DNA from: JAHEME01 sp034435035
GTDB lineage: Bacteria; Chloroflexota; Anaerolineae; Aggregatilineales; UBA3940
Direction of reading: 5' to 3'
Length of the DNA stretch: 25,507 bases
Assembly (NCBI GenBank): GCA_034435035.1
Contig: DAOTXW010000107.1
Span: 1 to 25,507 of the forward strand
In this document: in pieces, positions 6,084 through 15,713 of the stretch
Layout: every line of letters starts with the position of its first letter
How positions within the stretch are numbered: the first letter of the stretch is position 1
Made by a program: the position numbers and the translations under genes
The notes under the pieces: model-generated
The model's database searches: none
The model's input: only the letters and a program-made list of their open reading frames with translations
What the model was told of the DNA's origin: nothing

Positions 6084-9000
6084 ATGCTCGTGGACTTTGG
6101 TATCTTCTTCGTGATTGCCGGGATGCTGGTGATCGGCGCCGTCGTCTTCAGCGCCGCGCTGGCCAGCCGCCGCCGTCAGCAGAGGTTCGGCAGCGAGGAG
6201 CCGGGCATCCCGGTTAACCTCGCGTCGGTCAGCGATGGCGTGCTGGTGGCCGGGCTGGGCGGGCAGATCGTCTTCGCCAACGAGACGGCTCGCGCCTGGT
6301 TTGGCGTCGAAACCGGCGACCCGGACCTGTGGCGGCTGGCGCAGACCGTCAGCCCCCCCGAAGCCTTCCTGGAGCTGTTCGCCGCGGAAGGTCAGGCCAG
6401 CTTCAGCCTCGGCGAGCGCAACATCGAGGCGGCTTCTCACCGTGTGGCGGTGGGCGCCTCCTCCCAGTTCATCGTGATCATGCGCGAGGAGGCTCCGCTG
6501 CCGACGCTCGACCGCGAGGAGCGCGGCTCCACGCGGGCGCTGCAGGTGATCGGGGAGATCGTGCAGGCGATCAACGCCAGCCTCAACCTGTCCACCACGC
6601 TGCGCGCCACGCTGGAAGGCGTCAGCCGGGTGCTGCCCGCCGATGCGTCGCAGATCAGCCTGTGGGACGCCGAGGGCGAGCGCCTGCAGCCCCGGTTCCG
6701 CCTGGGGCCGGAAACCTACTGCGCGGCGCTGCCCGGCGAAGGCGAGCCGGGCTACGCGCCGGATGAGGGGCTGGCCGGCTGGATCGCCCGCAAACGCCGC
6801 CCGCTGCTGATCGAGAATCTGGCGGCGGGCAGCCCGGAAGCGCAGCCAGCGCCCCGCCCCGGCGACCCGGCCTTCAACAGCTATCTGGGCGTCCCGCTGA
6901 CCGTGCGCAACCGCTTCATCGGCACGCTGGAACTGATGTCCGCCGAGGCGGGCCGCTTCGATCGCGAGGATCAGGCGCTGCTGGTGCTGCTGGCCGAGCA
7001 GGCCGCCATCGCCATCGAGAACGCCCGCCAGTATAACAGCCAGGCCGAGCGCGTGGCCGAGCTGTCCGGCCTGCAAAAGATCGCGCAGGCCATCAGCGTG
7101 CTGCGCGATCCCTACCAGCTCTTCGACCAGCTGGGCCAGCGCGTGGCCGAGCTGATGCAGACCGAGAGCGCGGGCGTCCTGCTGTACGACCGCGAGCAGG
7201 AGAAGCTGATCGCGCAGAAGCCGCTGTACGGCGTGCCGGACGGCGTGACCGCCGATTACCAGATCTCGCTGGAGAAGGGCAGCCCTGCCCGCAGCCTGTG
7301 GGAGGATGTCTCCTTCTGGTTCTCCAACAACGTGCCGGAAGACCGGCTGGTGGAGGAGATGGGCTTCGGGATGCTGGCCGAGATGACCGCCGTCCGCAGC
7401 ACCGCCATGGTGGCGATGACCGTCGGCGAGGAGCGCATCGGCGTCCTGCAGGTGAGCAACAAGATCGACGGCACCCCCTTCACGATGGAGGACATCCGCC
7501 TGCTGCAGATTTACGCGGATCAGGCCGCCATCGTCGTCGAGAGCGCCCGCCTGTATGCCGAGGAGCAGAGCCGCGTGGCCGAGCTGCGCGGCCTGCAGCA
7601 GATCAGCCAGGCGCTGAGCGCCTTCACCAACCCCGACGAGCTGTACGGCCAGCTCACCGAGCGCATCGCCTCGCTGATGGGCGTGGACGTGTGCGGCCTG
7701 CTGCTGTACGACCCGGACGGCGAGCAGCTCACCGCTCGCCACCCATTCTACGGCATGCATGACGAGATCGTTGAGAACTACATCATCCCGCTGCGCCGCG
7801 GGCTGGCCCGCGAGATGTGGCGCGAGGACGAACTGTGGGAATCCAACCACGTGATGACCGACGAGCGCATCGACGGGCTGGGCCTGCGCGAGATCGCACG
7901 CGCGGCCGGCCTGCGGACGGTGCTGTTCGCGCCCCTGAGCGCCGGCGGCCGCCGCTTCGGGATGCTGCAGGTCGCTAACAAGAGCGACGGCAGCGAGTTC
8001 GACGACGGCGACAAGCGGCTGGTGACCATCTTCGCCGGGCAGGCCGCCACCCTGATCGACAATGCCCGCCTCTACCAGGACACCGATGCCACGCTGCGCA
8101 AGCGTGCCGCTGAGCTGCGCTCCGTTTCGCGCATCAGCCGCGAGCTGAACGCCACCCTGGAACTGGAGCGCATCCTCGAAGTCATCGCCACCGAGGCGCT
8201 GCGTGCCGAGGGCGCCCGCTGGGGCAACCTGGTCATGTTCGAATGGGATGAAGCCGGCACCGAGCCGCGCGACCGGATGCGCTTCGGCACCGAGGTCGGC
8301 GAAGAAGCGCAGATCATCGAACGGGCCTGCGCCCGCAGCGGCGAGACGGTGGTGGTGGACGACTTCAAGAAGCTGCCCCACTACCCCAGCCCGCTGCCGG
8401 AGGCGCGCTCCGCGCTGGTGGTGCCGATCCAGTTTGAAGGCAGGGTGGTCGGGGTGATCAGCCTGTACGCCAACAAGCCCGGCGGGCTGGGCGCCAGCGC
8501 CGCCGAGTATGTGCAGGCGCTTTCCTCTCAGGCCACTATCGCGGTGACCAATGCCACCCGCCACGCCGAGCAGGTGGAACGCAGCGAACTGCTGCGCCGC
8601 CGCGCCGAGCAGCTGACCCAGATCTTCGAGCTGGGCCGCGTCTTCCGGTCCGACCAGTCGATTGAGGACGCGCTGGAATCCGTGGCCCGCGCCATCCGCG
8701 AGTCGGCGGGCTTCCAGATCGTCGTGCTGAGCGCGCTGGACAGCGCCGGGCAGGCGCTGCGGCACATCAGCCAGATGGGGCTGTCGCCGGCGCTGGCCCG
8801 CAAGATGAGCCAGAAGCTGGTGGCGTGGGAGGTGGTGCAGCGCTACCTGAGCGACGAATATCGCATCAGCGGCTCCTACCTGATCCCGCGCAGCGACAGC
8901 AAGGCGCTGATCGGCGCCCTGGGGCTGGTGGGCACCACCGAGACGCTGGGCAAGGGGCAGGCCGGGCGCTGGCAGCCCGGCGACGTGCTGCTGATCCCGC

Positions 9001-12000
9001 TGCGCAGCACCAGCGATGAGATCATCGGCCTGCTGACCGTCGATCAGCCGCGCGACAACGCGATCCCCAACCGCAACACCGTCGAGCTGCTGGAGATCTT
9101 CGCCAATCAGGCGGCCATCGCGCTGGAAAACAGCCGGCTGTACCGCTCGGTGGAGGATCGCGCCGCCGACCTGAGCCGGTCGCTGTCCGATCTGGAGCGC
9201 TCCTACCAGGAGCTGGACAAGCTGTCGCAGGAAATGATCCGCAAGGACGCGGAGCTGTCGCAGGCCAATGATCTGCTGGCCCTGCGCGCCCAGCGGCTGC
9301 TGGCGCTGCACCGCGTCATGGAAAGCGTGGATGCCTCGCGCGGGCCGCAGGCGGTGCTGCAGAACATCGCCAGTTCGGTGGTCGAGGAGATGGACGTTGA
9401 CCAGTGCCTGATCGCGCTGGGGCCGCCGGATGGCAAAGGCCCGCTGGATCTGGTGGCCGCCGAAGGCCGCCTGCCGCGCGGCTTTGAAGCGGCCTCGCTG
9501 ATCGACGGCAAGGATCCCCTCTCGACGACCTACAGCAGCGAACGGCCGGTCATCTTCGCGCCCGGCAGCGGCAAGAACAGCCGCGGCGCGGCGGCCCAGG
9601 CGGCCCGCACGCTGGGCGTCCAGACGCTGGTGACCCTGCCGATGCGCCTGGACCGCGCACGCGGCGTCCTGCTGGTGGGCAGCACCCGGCCCGGCGCCGC
9701 CTTTGACGACGACGACCGCGACCTGTTCAACCTGCTGGCCAGCCAGATCGTCGTCGAGTATGAGAACGCGCGGCTGTATCAGGCCGTCCAGTCCGAAGCG
9801 GCCACCGCCGCCGCCGAGCGCGACCGCCTGCAGCAGCTGCACGTGATCACCACCGCCCTGCAGCAGACCCGCGACCTGGGCGACCGCCTGGCCGTCATCG
9901 CCCGCGGCATCCGGTCGGTGGGCTGGGGCAAAGTCATCGTAGCGCTGGTTGACCCGATCACGCTGGAGGTCGGCGACCTCGTCAGCGCCGGCTACAGCGC
10001 GGACGAGGAAGCCGCCTTCTCCGCCCGCTACCTGAAAGGCCAGCCGTGGCGCGACTACCTGGCCGATCCTGAATTCATCACCCTGCGCGTGGGGTCGAGC
10101 TACCTGCTGGCCGCCGACAGCCCGTGGTTCGCCCGGCACCTGCCCGAAGGCGCCGTCCCGGCCACGGACTCGCCCTCCACGGCCTGGCTGGCCGGTGACC
10201 AGCTGGTGGTGCCGATGTACGCCGGCAGTGAGATCATCGGCCTGATCAACCTGCGCGAGCCGACCAGCGGCCAGCGCCCGGACGCCGGCAGCCTGCGCCC
10301 GCTGGAGCTGTTCATCCAGCAGGCATCCTCCGCGCTGGAGAACGTGCGCCTCTACCAGAGCACGCTGGAGCTGCAAAGCTACACCGACGCTGTGGTGCAG
10401 TCGATTCAGCAGGGCATCATCGTGACCGACCGCAATGGGCGCGTGGAGACGATCAACGAGTTCCTGCGCCAGAACTTTGGCTGGACCGACGACATGATCG
10501 GCCAGGACCTGTTCGCCACCCGCGGGACGCTGCATGATATGGGCTTCCTGTCCGACTTTGCACGGGTGATCGACTCGGGGCAGCCGGTGGAACGCGCCAA
10601 CGTGATCTACCCGGTGCGCGACGAGGCCCGCACGATCAACGTCTACCTGTACCCGCGCTACGACGAGACACGCGAAGTCAACGGCGTGGTGATTCTGATG
10701 GAAGACACCACCACCCGCAGCCGCCTGGAAGCGGACATCGCCCAGCGCGGGCAGCAGCTGGCGGCCCTGAGCGAAGCCTCCCGGCAGATCACCGCCACCC
10801 TGAGCGTGGCCGACGTGGTGGACTCGGCGCTGGCGCAGGCCGCGGACGTGATCGCGCACGATCAGATCGCGATCTGGCTGCGCAGCGAGGAGGGCGACCG
10901 CCTGACGGTGGCCGGGGCGCGCGGCTTTGCCGACGATGAGGGGATGAAGGGCCTCAGCGTGGACCTGGACGAAGTGCCGCTGTTCGCCGAGATCGCCCGC
11001 AGCCTGACCCCGATCATCCGCGACGATCAGGCCGCCGATGTCCCACCCGGGCCGGGCGGCGTGCGCTCGATGCGCAGCTGGCTGGGCGCGCCGATGGTCA
11101 GCGGCAATATCCTGCTGGGGATGCTCGTCTTTGAGAAGGTCGAGGCGCACGCCTATGCGCCCGCCGACGGGCAGATCGCGGCGGCCTTTGCCAGCCAGGC
11201 AGCGGTGGCGCTGGAAAATGCCCGGCTGTTTGAGGAAGCCTCCGAGCGCGCCGTCGAACTGTCGCGCCGCACCCGCCGCCTCGCGCTGATCAACCGCGTT
11301 TCGTCCACGCTGGGCGGTTCGCTCGATCAGATCAGCATCCTGCAGACGGTGATCAACGAACTGGCGCAGGCCATCGGCGCCGCCCACAGCAGCGCGCTGA
11401 TGGTGGAGCCGGATGGGGCGACGGCGCGGCTGGTGGTGCAGTATCCCTCCAACCCGGATGGCTCGGTGGACGATCTGCGCATCCCGGCACGCGGCCATCC
11501 GCTGTTTGAGCGCCTGCGGGACAGCCATGACCCGCTGGTGGTGGAGGATGTCGCCGCCAGCCCGCTGACGGTCGGCTTCAAGGAAGTGGCCGCCCGCTAC
11601 GGGTACCGGGCCAGCCTGTTCCTGCCGGTGGCGATCGGCTCCCAGCTGGCCGGCATCCTGACCATCGACGTAGAAGATCCCCATGACCTCGATCCGGACC
11701 AGATCGAGCTGGCGCAGACGATCCTCAATCAGGCCGCGGTCGCCGTCCAGAACGCCCAGCTGTTCCAGGAGACGGTGGTGCGCCGCGCCGAACTGGGCAT
11801 CCTGCTGGAGGCGGGCCGCATCGCCTCCGCCTCGCTCGATCTGGACACGGTGGTGAGCAACACCGTGCGCTACTTCATCCGGTCGCTGGGGGCGGACGGC
11901 TGCACCGTCGCGCTGCTGGATCGCAGCCAGAACGCGCTGATCACGCTGGCCGAGCATACCAGCGAGGGAGGCGCCCGCCCCCTCACCCCCGCCGATCACC

Positions 12001-14972
12001 GGAGCGATCTGACGGACTACCCGGTGACCGCCAGCGTGCTGGAGTCCGGCAACGCGCTGACGCTGGACGCCTCCAACCCCGGCCTGACCGTGGCGGAGGC
12101 GCAGCGGCTGGGCACGCGCGGCTGCTCGTCGGCCCTGCTGCTGCCGCTGCAGGCCCGCGATGAGACGGTCGGGCTGGTGGAAGTCTGGAGCATCGAGCCG
12201 CGGCAGTTCACGACGCGGGAGATCGAGCTGGCCCGCGCCCTGTCCACCTCGGTTTCGTCGGCGATGGAGAATGCGCGCCTGCACGACGAGACGCAGCGCC
12301 GCCTGAGCCAGCTGGCGATCATCAATGAGCTGAGCCATGCGCTCACTCAGACCATCTCCACCGAGGACCTGTACCAGATCCTGCAGAGCCAGATGAGCGA
12401 CCTGCTCGGCATGCACTCGATGACGGTCGCCCAGCGCGACGCGCTGACCGGGCAGGTGCAGTTCCCGCTGGCGGTGCGCAAAGGGCTGCGCATCCACATC
12501 GATCCGATCGGCTACGGGGCCGACCTGTACAGCATCGTGATCGAGACGCAGAAGCCGCTGCATATCCCGCGCGATGTGCCCGGCAAACTGAAGGAGCTGG
12601 GCGTCGATCACATCGAGCCGGGGCTGAAGTCGTTCCTGGCCGTGCCGCTGCTCAGCGGCGAGAAAGTGGTCGGGGTGCTGGCGGTGGAGGATTACGAGCG
12701 CGAGAACGCGTTCAGCGAGGCCGACCTGCGCGTGCTCAGCCCGATCGCCGCTCAGGTGGCCACCTCGATCGAGAACGCCCGCCTGTACAGCGAGCTGGAG
12801 CAGCGGCTCTCCGAGACCACGACGCTACAGGAAGTCTCCCGCGTGGTGAACTCGGCGCTGGACCTGAAGGAGATCTTCACCCGCGTGGTGACGGAGCTGG
12901 CCAACGCCTTCCGCTACCCGCTGATCGGCCTGTTCACGCTGGAAGGCACCGAACTGGTGCTGCAGGCGCATCACGGCTACGAACCCGACGAGGTGCGCCG
13001 CCTGAGCCGGCTGCCGGCGGAGGCGGGCATCGTGGGCCGGGCGGCGCTGAGCGGCCAGCCGCAGTTTGTGCCGGATGTGGCCCGCGATCAGGACTATCTG
13101 CCGGTCAAGGGCTGGGTGCGCTGCGAGATCGCCGTGCCGATCATCGCCGACCGCGATGTGCTGGGCGTGCTGAACGTGCAGTCGGGGCTGGAAAACCCGC
13201 TCGACGCGGGCGACATGAACCTGCTGCGCACTTTCGCCTCACAGGTGGCCACCGCCATGACCAATGCGCGGCTGTTCACGCAGATGGTCAACCTCTCCGC
13301 CGAACTGGAGCAGCGCGTCGAGGAGCGCACCCGCGAGTTGAAGGAGGAGCGCGACCGCATCGACACGCTGTACCGCATCGCCGTCGAGCTGACCGCCAGC
13401 CTCGACCTTGACCGGGTGCTGAACCGCGCCCTGGAACTGGTCGGCGAAGCGGTCGGCGCCGAGCACGGATCGCTGTTCCTGATCGACCCGCTGTCCGAAC
13501 GTCTGATCTGGCGGGCGGTGATGAGCAGCAACGAGATCCTGCCGCCCGGCGGGCGCCAGATCATGATGACGCGCCATGAAGGCATGGCCGGCTGGGTGAT
13601 GGACAACCGGCACAGCATCCGCGTCGATAACGTCCAGCTCGACCCGCGCTGGATCAACGCCCCCGGCACCGAACACAACCGCTCGCTGCTGGGCGCGCCG
13701 CTGATCGCCAACGAGGAGGTGCTCGGCTGCATCTTCTTCACCAGCGACGAGGAGAACGTCTTTCACGATGGGCACGTGCGGCTGGTGGAAGCCGCCGCCA
13801 ACCAGGTCGCCAACTCGATCAACAACGCCGAGCTGTACCGCCTGATCCGCGATCAGGCCGAACGGCTGGGCGTGATGCTGCGCAGCCAGCAGACCGAGGC
13901 CGCCAAATCACAGGCTATCCTTGAGTCCGTGGCTGACGGCGTGATGGTGTCCGACCAGGCGGGCGAGATCATCCTGTTCAACGCCGCCGCCGAGCGCATC
14001 CTTGAACTGCGCCGCGCCGACCTGCTGGGGCGCTCATCCGCCGACCTGTCCGGCCTGTACGGCACCGGCGCCGAGAAATGGACGGAGATGCTGCGCTCGT
14101 GGAGCGCCAACCCGTCGCGCCATGCCGGCGAGTACCTCTCCGAGCAGATCGCCATCGGCAACAAGGTGGTGGCCGTCAACGTCGCGCCCGTGCTGCACGG
14201 CGATGAGTTTCTGGGGGTTGTGTCGGTGTTCCGCGACATCACCCGCGAGGTGGCCGCCGACCGCATCAAGAGCGAGTTTGTGGCGACCGTCTCCCACGAA
14301 CTGCGCACCCCGATGACCAGCATCAAGGGCTACGCCGATCTGCTGCTGCTGGGCGCGGCGGGCGAGATCACGCCGGAGCAGCGCCGCTTTCTGGAGATCG
14401 TCAAGAACAACGCCGACCGGCTGAGCCTGCTGGTGAACGACCTGCTCGATATTTCGCGCATCGAGCAGGGCCACGTGGAGCTGGATCTGCAGCCGGTCGA
14501 TCTGCGCGAAGTCATTCAGGATGTCATGCAGTCGCTGGAGGGCCGGCGCGACAACGAGCAGCGCGAGCTGACATTCATCATCGATGTGCCAGACGACCTG
14601 CCCTCCGTGCAGGCTGACTTCGACCGGGTCACCCAGATCCTGCTGAACCTGATGAGCAACGCCTACAACTACACGCCCGACGGCGGCAAGATCACCGTGC
14701 GGGCGCGCAGCGAGGCGGACGGCGTGAACATCGACGTGAGCGACACCGGCATCGGCATCCCCAAAGAAGCTCAGGAGCGCGTCTTTCAGCGGTTCTTCCG
14801 CGGCGAGGATCAACTGGTGATGAAGACAGCGGGCACCGGTCTGGGCCTGTCGATCGTGCAGCACCTGGTGACCATGCACCACGGCCGCGTCACGTTTGAG
14901 AGTGAAGAAGGCGTCGGCACGACCTTCACGGTCTGGCTGCCATGCCAGGCCAACGGCAGCAAACCGGGTTAG
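6084..14972 (+). CDS. Giant multi-GAF/PAS sensor histidine kinase (2962 aa)
   Basis: Hybrid-length sensor kinase without a receiver. Order read from the sequence: one N-terminal membrane segment (~5-28); PAS-like domain (~48-135); seven GAF-like units (~152-316, 326-490, 496-666, 673-829, 836-1023, 1073-1233, 1250-1426) with a coiled coil near 1030-1075; PAS (~1433-1543); six more GAF units (~1556-1718, 1728-1898, 1903-2070, 2073-2236, 2243-2401, 2423-2591); PAS (~2606-2723); HisKA with phospho-acceptor H2738 (VATVSHELRTP); HATPase with N-box NLMSNAYNYTPDGG, DTGIGIP and GTGLGLSIV. Each GAF unit ends in a helix of the ENARLY type that joins the next. GAF 2 and 3 carry NKx5Fx3D. Boundaries are by eye. 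No strong ribosome site precedes ATG 6084. Partner regulators are probably the receiver genes on either side. Ligands unknown. Confidence 0.9.
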   Translation: MLVDFGIFFVIAGMLVIGAVVFSAALASRRRQQRFGSEEPGIPVNLASVSDGVLVAGLGGQIVFANETARAWFGVETGDPDLWRLAQTVSPPEAFLELFAAEGQASFSLGERNIEAASHRVAVGASSQFIVIMREEAPLPTLDREERGSTRALQVIGEIVQAINASLNLSTTLRATLEGVSRVLPADASQISLWDAEGERLQPRFRLGPETYCAALPGEGEPGYAPDEGLAGWIARKRRPLLIENLAAGSPEAQPAPRPGDPAFNSYLGVPLTVRNRFIGTLELMSAEAGRFDREDQALLVLLAEQAAIAIENARQYNSQAERVAELSGLQKIAQAISVLRDPYQLFDQLGQRVAELMQTESAGVLLYDREQEKLIAQKPLYGVPDGVTADYQISLEKGSPARSLWEDVSFWFSNNVPEDRLVEEMGFGMLAEMTAVRSTAMVAMTVGEERIGVLQVSNKIDGTPFTMEDIRLLQIYADQAAIVVESARLYAEEQSRVAELRGLQQISQALSAFTNPDELYGQLTERIASLMGVDVCGLLLYDPDGEQLTARHPFYGMHDEIVENYIIPLRRGLAREMWREDELWESNHVMTDERIDGLGLREIARAAGLRTVLFAPLSAGGRRFGMLQVANKSDGSEFDDGDKRLVTIFAGQAATLIDNARLYQDTDATLRKRAAELRSVSRISRELNATLELERILEVIATEALRAEGARWGNLVMFEWDEAGTEPRDRMRFGTEVGEEAQIIERACARSGETVVVDDFKKLPHYPSPLPEARSALVVPIQFEGRVVGVISLYANKPGGLGASAAEYVQALSSQATIAVTNATRHAEQVERSELLRRRAEQLTQIFELGRVFRSDQSIEDALESVARAIRESAGFQIVVLSALDSAGQALRHISQMGLSPALARKMSQKLVAWEVVQRYLSDEYRISGSYLIPRSDSKALIGALGLVGTTETLGKGQAGRWQPGDVLLIPLRSTSDEIIGLLTVDQPRDNAIPNRNTVELLEIFANQAAIALENSRLYRSVEDRAADLSRSLSDLERSYQELDKLSQEMIRKDAELSQANDLLALRAQRLLALHRVMESVDASRGPQAVLQNIASSVVEEMDVDQCLIALGPPDGKGPLDLVAAEGRLPRGFEAASLIDGKDPLSTTYSSERPVIFAPGSGKNSRGAAAQAARTLGVQTLVTLPMRLDRARGVLLVGSTRPGAAFDDDDRDLFNLLASQIVVEYENARLYQAVQSEAATAAAERDRLQQLHVITTALQQTRDLGDRLAVIARGIRSVGWGKVIVALVDPITLEVGDLVSAGYSADEEAAFSARYLKGQPWRDYLADPEFITLRVGSSYLLAADSPWFARHLPEGAVPATDSPSTAWLAGDQLVVPMYAGSEIIGLINLREPTSGQRPDAGSLRPLELFIQQASSALENVRLYQSTLELQSYTDAVVQSIQQGIIVTDRNGRVETINEFLRQNFGWTDDMIGQDLFATRGTLHDMGFLSDFARVIDSGQPVERANVIYPVRDEARTINVYLYPRYDETREVNGVVILMEDTTTRSRLEADIAQRGQQLAALSEASRQITATLSVADVVDSALAQAADVIAHDQIAIWLRSEEGDRLTVAGARGFADDEGMKGLSVDLDEVPLFAEIARSLTPIIRDDQAADVPPGPGGVRSMRSWLGAPMVSGNILLGMLVFEKVEAHAYAPADGQIAAAFASQAAVALENARLFEEASERAVELSRRTRRLALINRVSSTLGGSLDQISILQTVINELAQAIGAAHSSALMVEPDGATARLVVQYPSNPDGSVDDLRIPARGHPLFERLRDSHDPLVVEDVAASPLTVGFKEVAARYGYRASLFLPVAIGSQLAGILTIDVEDPHDLDPDQIELAQTILNQAAVAVQNAQLFQETVVRRAELGILLEAGRIASASLDLDTVVSNTVRYFIRSLGADGCTVALLDRSQNALITLAEHTSEGGARPLTPADHRSDLTDYPVTASVLESGNALTLDASNPGLTVAEAQRLGTRGCSSALLLPLQARDETVGLVEVWSIEPRQFTTREIELARALSTSVSSAMENARLHDETQRRLSQLAIINELSHALTQTISTEDLYQILQSQMSDLLGMHSMTVAQRDALTGQVQFPLAVRKGLRIHIDPIGYGADLYSIVIETQKPLHIPRDVPGKLKELGVDHIEPGLKSFLAVPLLSGEKVVGVLAVEDYERENAFSEADLRVLSPIAAQVATSIENARLYSELEQRLSETTTLQEVSRVVNSALDLKEIFTRVVTELANAFRYPLIGLFTLEGTELVLQAHHGYEPDEVRRLSRLPAEAGIVGRAALSGQPQFVPDVARDQDYLPVKGWVRCEIAVPIIADRDVLGVLNVQSGLENPLDAGDMNLLRTFASQVATAMTNARLFTQMVNLSAELEQRVEERTRELKEERDRIDTLYRIAVELTASLDLDRVLNRALELVGEAVGAEHGSLFLIDPLSERLIWRAVMSSNEILPPGGRQIMMTRHEGMAGWVMDNRHSIRVDNVQLDPRWINAPGTEHNRSLLGAPLIANEEVLGCIFFTSDEENVFHDGHVRLVEAAANQVANSINNAELYRLIRDQAERLGVMLRSQQTEAAKSQAILESVADGVMVSDQAGEIILFNAAAERILELRRADLLGRSSADLSGLYGTGAEKWTEMLRSWSANPSRHAGEYLSEQIAIGNKVVAVNVAPVLHGDEFLGVVSVFRDITREVAADRIKSEFVATVSHELRTPMTSIKGYADLLLLGAAGEITPEQRRFLEIVKNNADRLSLLVNDLLDISRIEQGHVELDLQPVDLREVIQDVMQSLEGRRDNEQRELTFIIDVPDDLPSVQADFDRVTQILLNLMSNAYNYTPDGGKITVRARSEADGVNIDVSDTGIGIPKEAQERVFQRFFRGEDQLVMKTAGTGLGLSIVQHLVTMHHGRVTFESEEGVGTTFTVWLPCQANGSKPG

Positions 14973-14999
14973 CAGGCCGCTCACACCAGGGTACGAGGG

Positions 15000-15572
15000 A
15001 TGCCGAAGATTCTAATCTCTGAAGACGAGCCGGATATCCGCGATCTGGTCAGCATCACCCTCCAGTTTGCCGGGTTTGAGGTGATCAGCACCACCAACGG
15101 CGCGGAGCTGCTCGACCGGGTGCGGGACGTGATGCCCGACCTGATCCTGACCGACGTTCGGATGCCGAAGATGACCGGCTACGAAGCCTGCCGCGCCCTC
15201 AAGCAGATGCCGGAGGTCGCGCATATCCCGGTGGTCTTCCTGTCCGCCAAAGGGCAGGAAGAGGAAGTGAAGCAGGGGATGGAGGCCGGCGCGCTGGCCT
15301 ACATCCTCAAGCCGTTCGCGCCCGACCAGCTGGTGACGCGCATCAAGGATCTGCTGTCCGAACCTCGGCACCCCCAGCCGCCGCCGGCAGTCCCGGAGGC
15401 CCCGGAGGCCCCGCCGGCTCCACCGCCCGCCCCGGCAGCCCCGCCGGCTCCACCGGCGGCGCCGGCGGCCAGCGGCGGGATGCTGTCCACCGGCAACCGG
15501 GATACCAAGCCCCTGGGGCCGCTGCCGGAGCCTCAGCCGCCGGATAAGGCCGGGGGTCCCCCTGCCCGCTGA
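15000..15572 (+). CDS. Single receiver-domain response regulator with Pro/Ala-rich tail
   Basis: 190 aa, starting 27 nt after the giant kinase with a purine-rich site (ACGAGGG) before ATG 15000, so probably in the same operon and a candidate phosphotransfer partner. Receiver at residues 3-119: acidic E8/D9, phosphoacceptor D52 (LILTDVRMPKMTGYEA), S82 and K104 (AYILKPFAP). There is no DNA-binding or enzymatic output domain. Residues ~122-190 are low-complexity Pro/Ala/Glu sequence, probably a disordered tether, resembling in style the tail of the regulator at 4997. Output is likely by protein-protein contact. Confidence 0.88.
   Translation: MPKILISEDEPDIRDLVSITLQFAGFEVISTTNGAELLDRVRDVMPDLILTDVRMPKMTGYEACRALKQMPEVAHIPVVFLSAKGQEEEVKQGMEAGALAYILKPFAPDQLVTRIKDLLSEPRHPQPPPAVPEAPEAPPAPPPAPAAPPAPPAAPAASGGMLSTGNRDTKPLGPLPEPQPPDKAGGPPAR
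15392..15454 (+). repeat. Short direct repeats encoding the Pro/Ala-rich tail
   Basis: Within the receiver gene, CCCGGAGGC occurs twice in tandem (15392-15400, 15401-15409). The 17-mer GCCCCGCCGGCTCCACC occurs at 15408-15424 and 15438-15454, exactly 30 nt apart and in frame. This suggests the tail grew by slippage or duplication and may vary in length between strains. Confidence 0.7.
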
Positions 15573-15588
15573 TGCGCCAAATGACGGG

Positions 15589-15618
15589 TTGAAGCGCAGC
15601 GCCGCCGCCCGCTATAAT
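15589..15618 (+). promoter_or_regulatory. Sigma-70-type promoter for L,D-transpeptidase
   Basis: TTGAAG (15589-15594), 18-bp spacer, perfect TATAAT (15613-15618). It lies just past the receiver gene stop and 96 bp before the transpeptidase ATG, giving that gene its own transcript. Confidence 0.65.
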
Positions 15619-15713
15619 TCCCCCCTGAGACAGCGATCGGCTTCCCGGCACGGGCAGGGCGCGCCCTGCTCCGCCTGCCGCCCGGAGCCGCCGAAGCACA
15701 CGGGGGATCCGTT

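Noticed and set aside
5838..12611. A 2257-codon open frame antisense to the giant kinase and part of the regulator gene.
   Set aside because: It is exactly codon-in-register with the kinase, so its stops would need TTA, CTA or TCA codons in the sense gene, which are rare at this GC content. Its translation is Gln/His/Arg-rich without recognisable domains, whereas the sense frame shows conserved GAF, PAS and kinase motifs.
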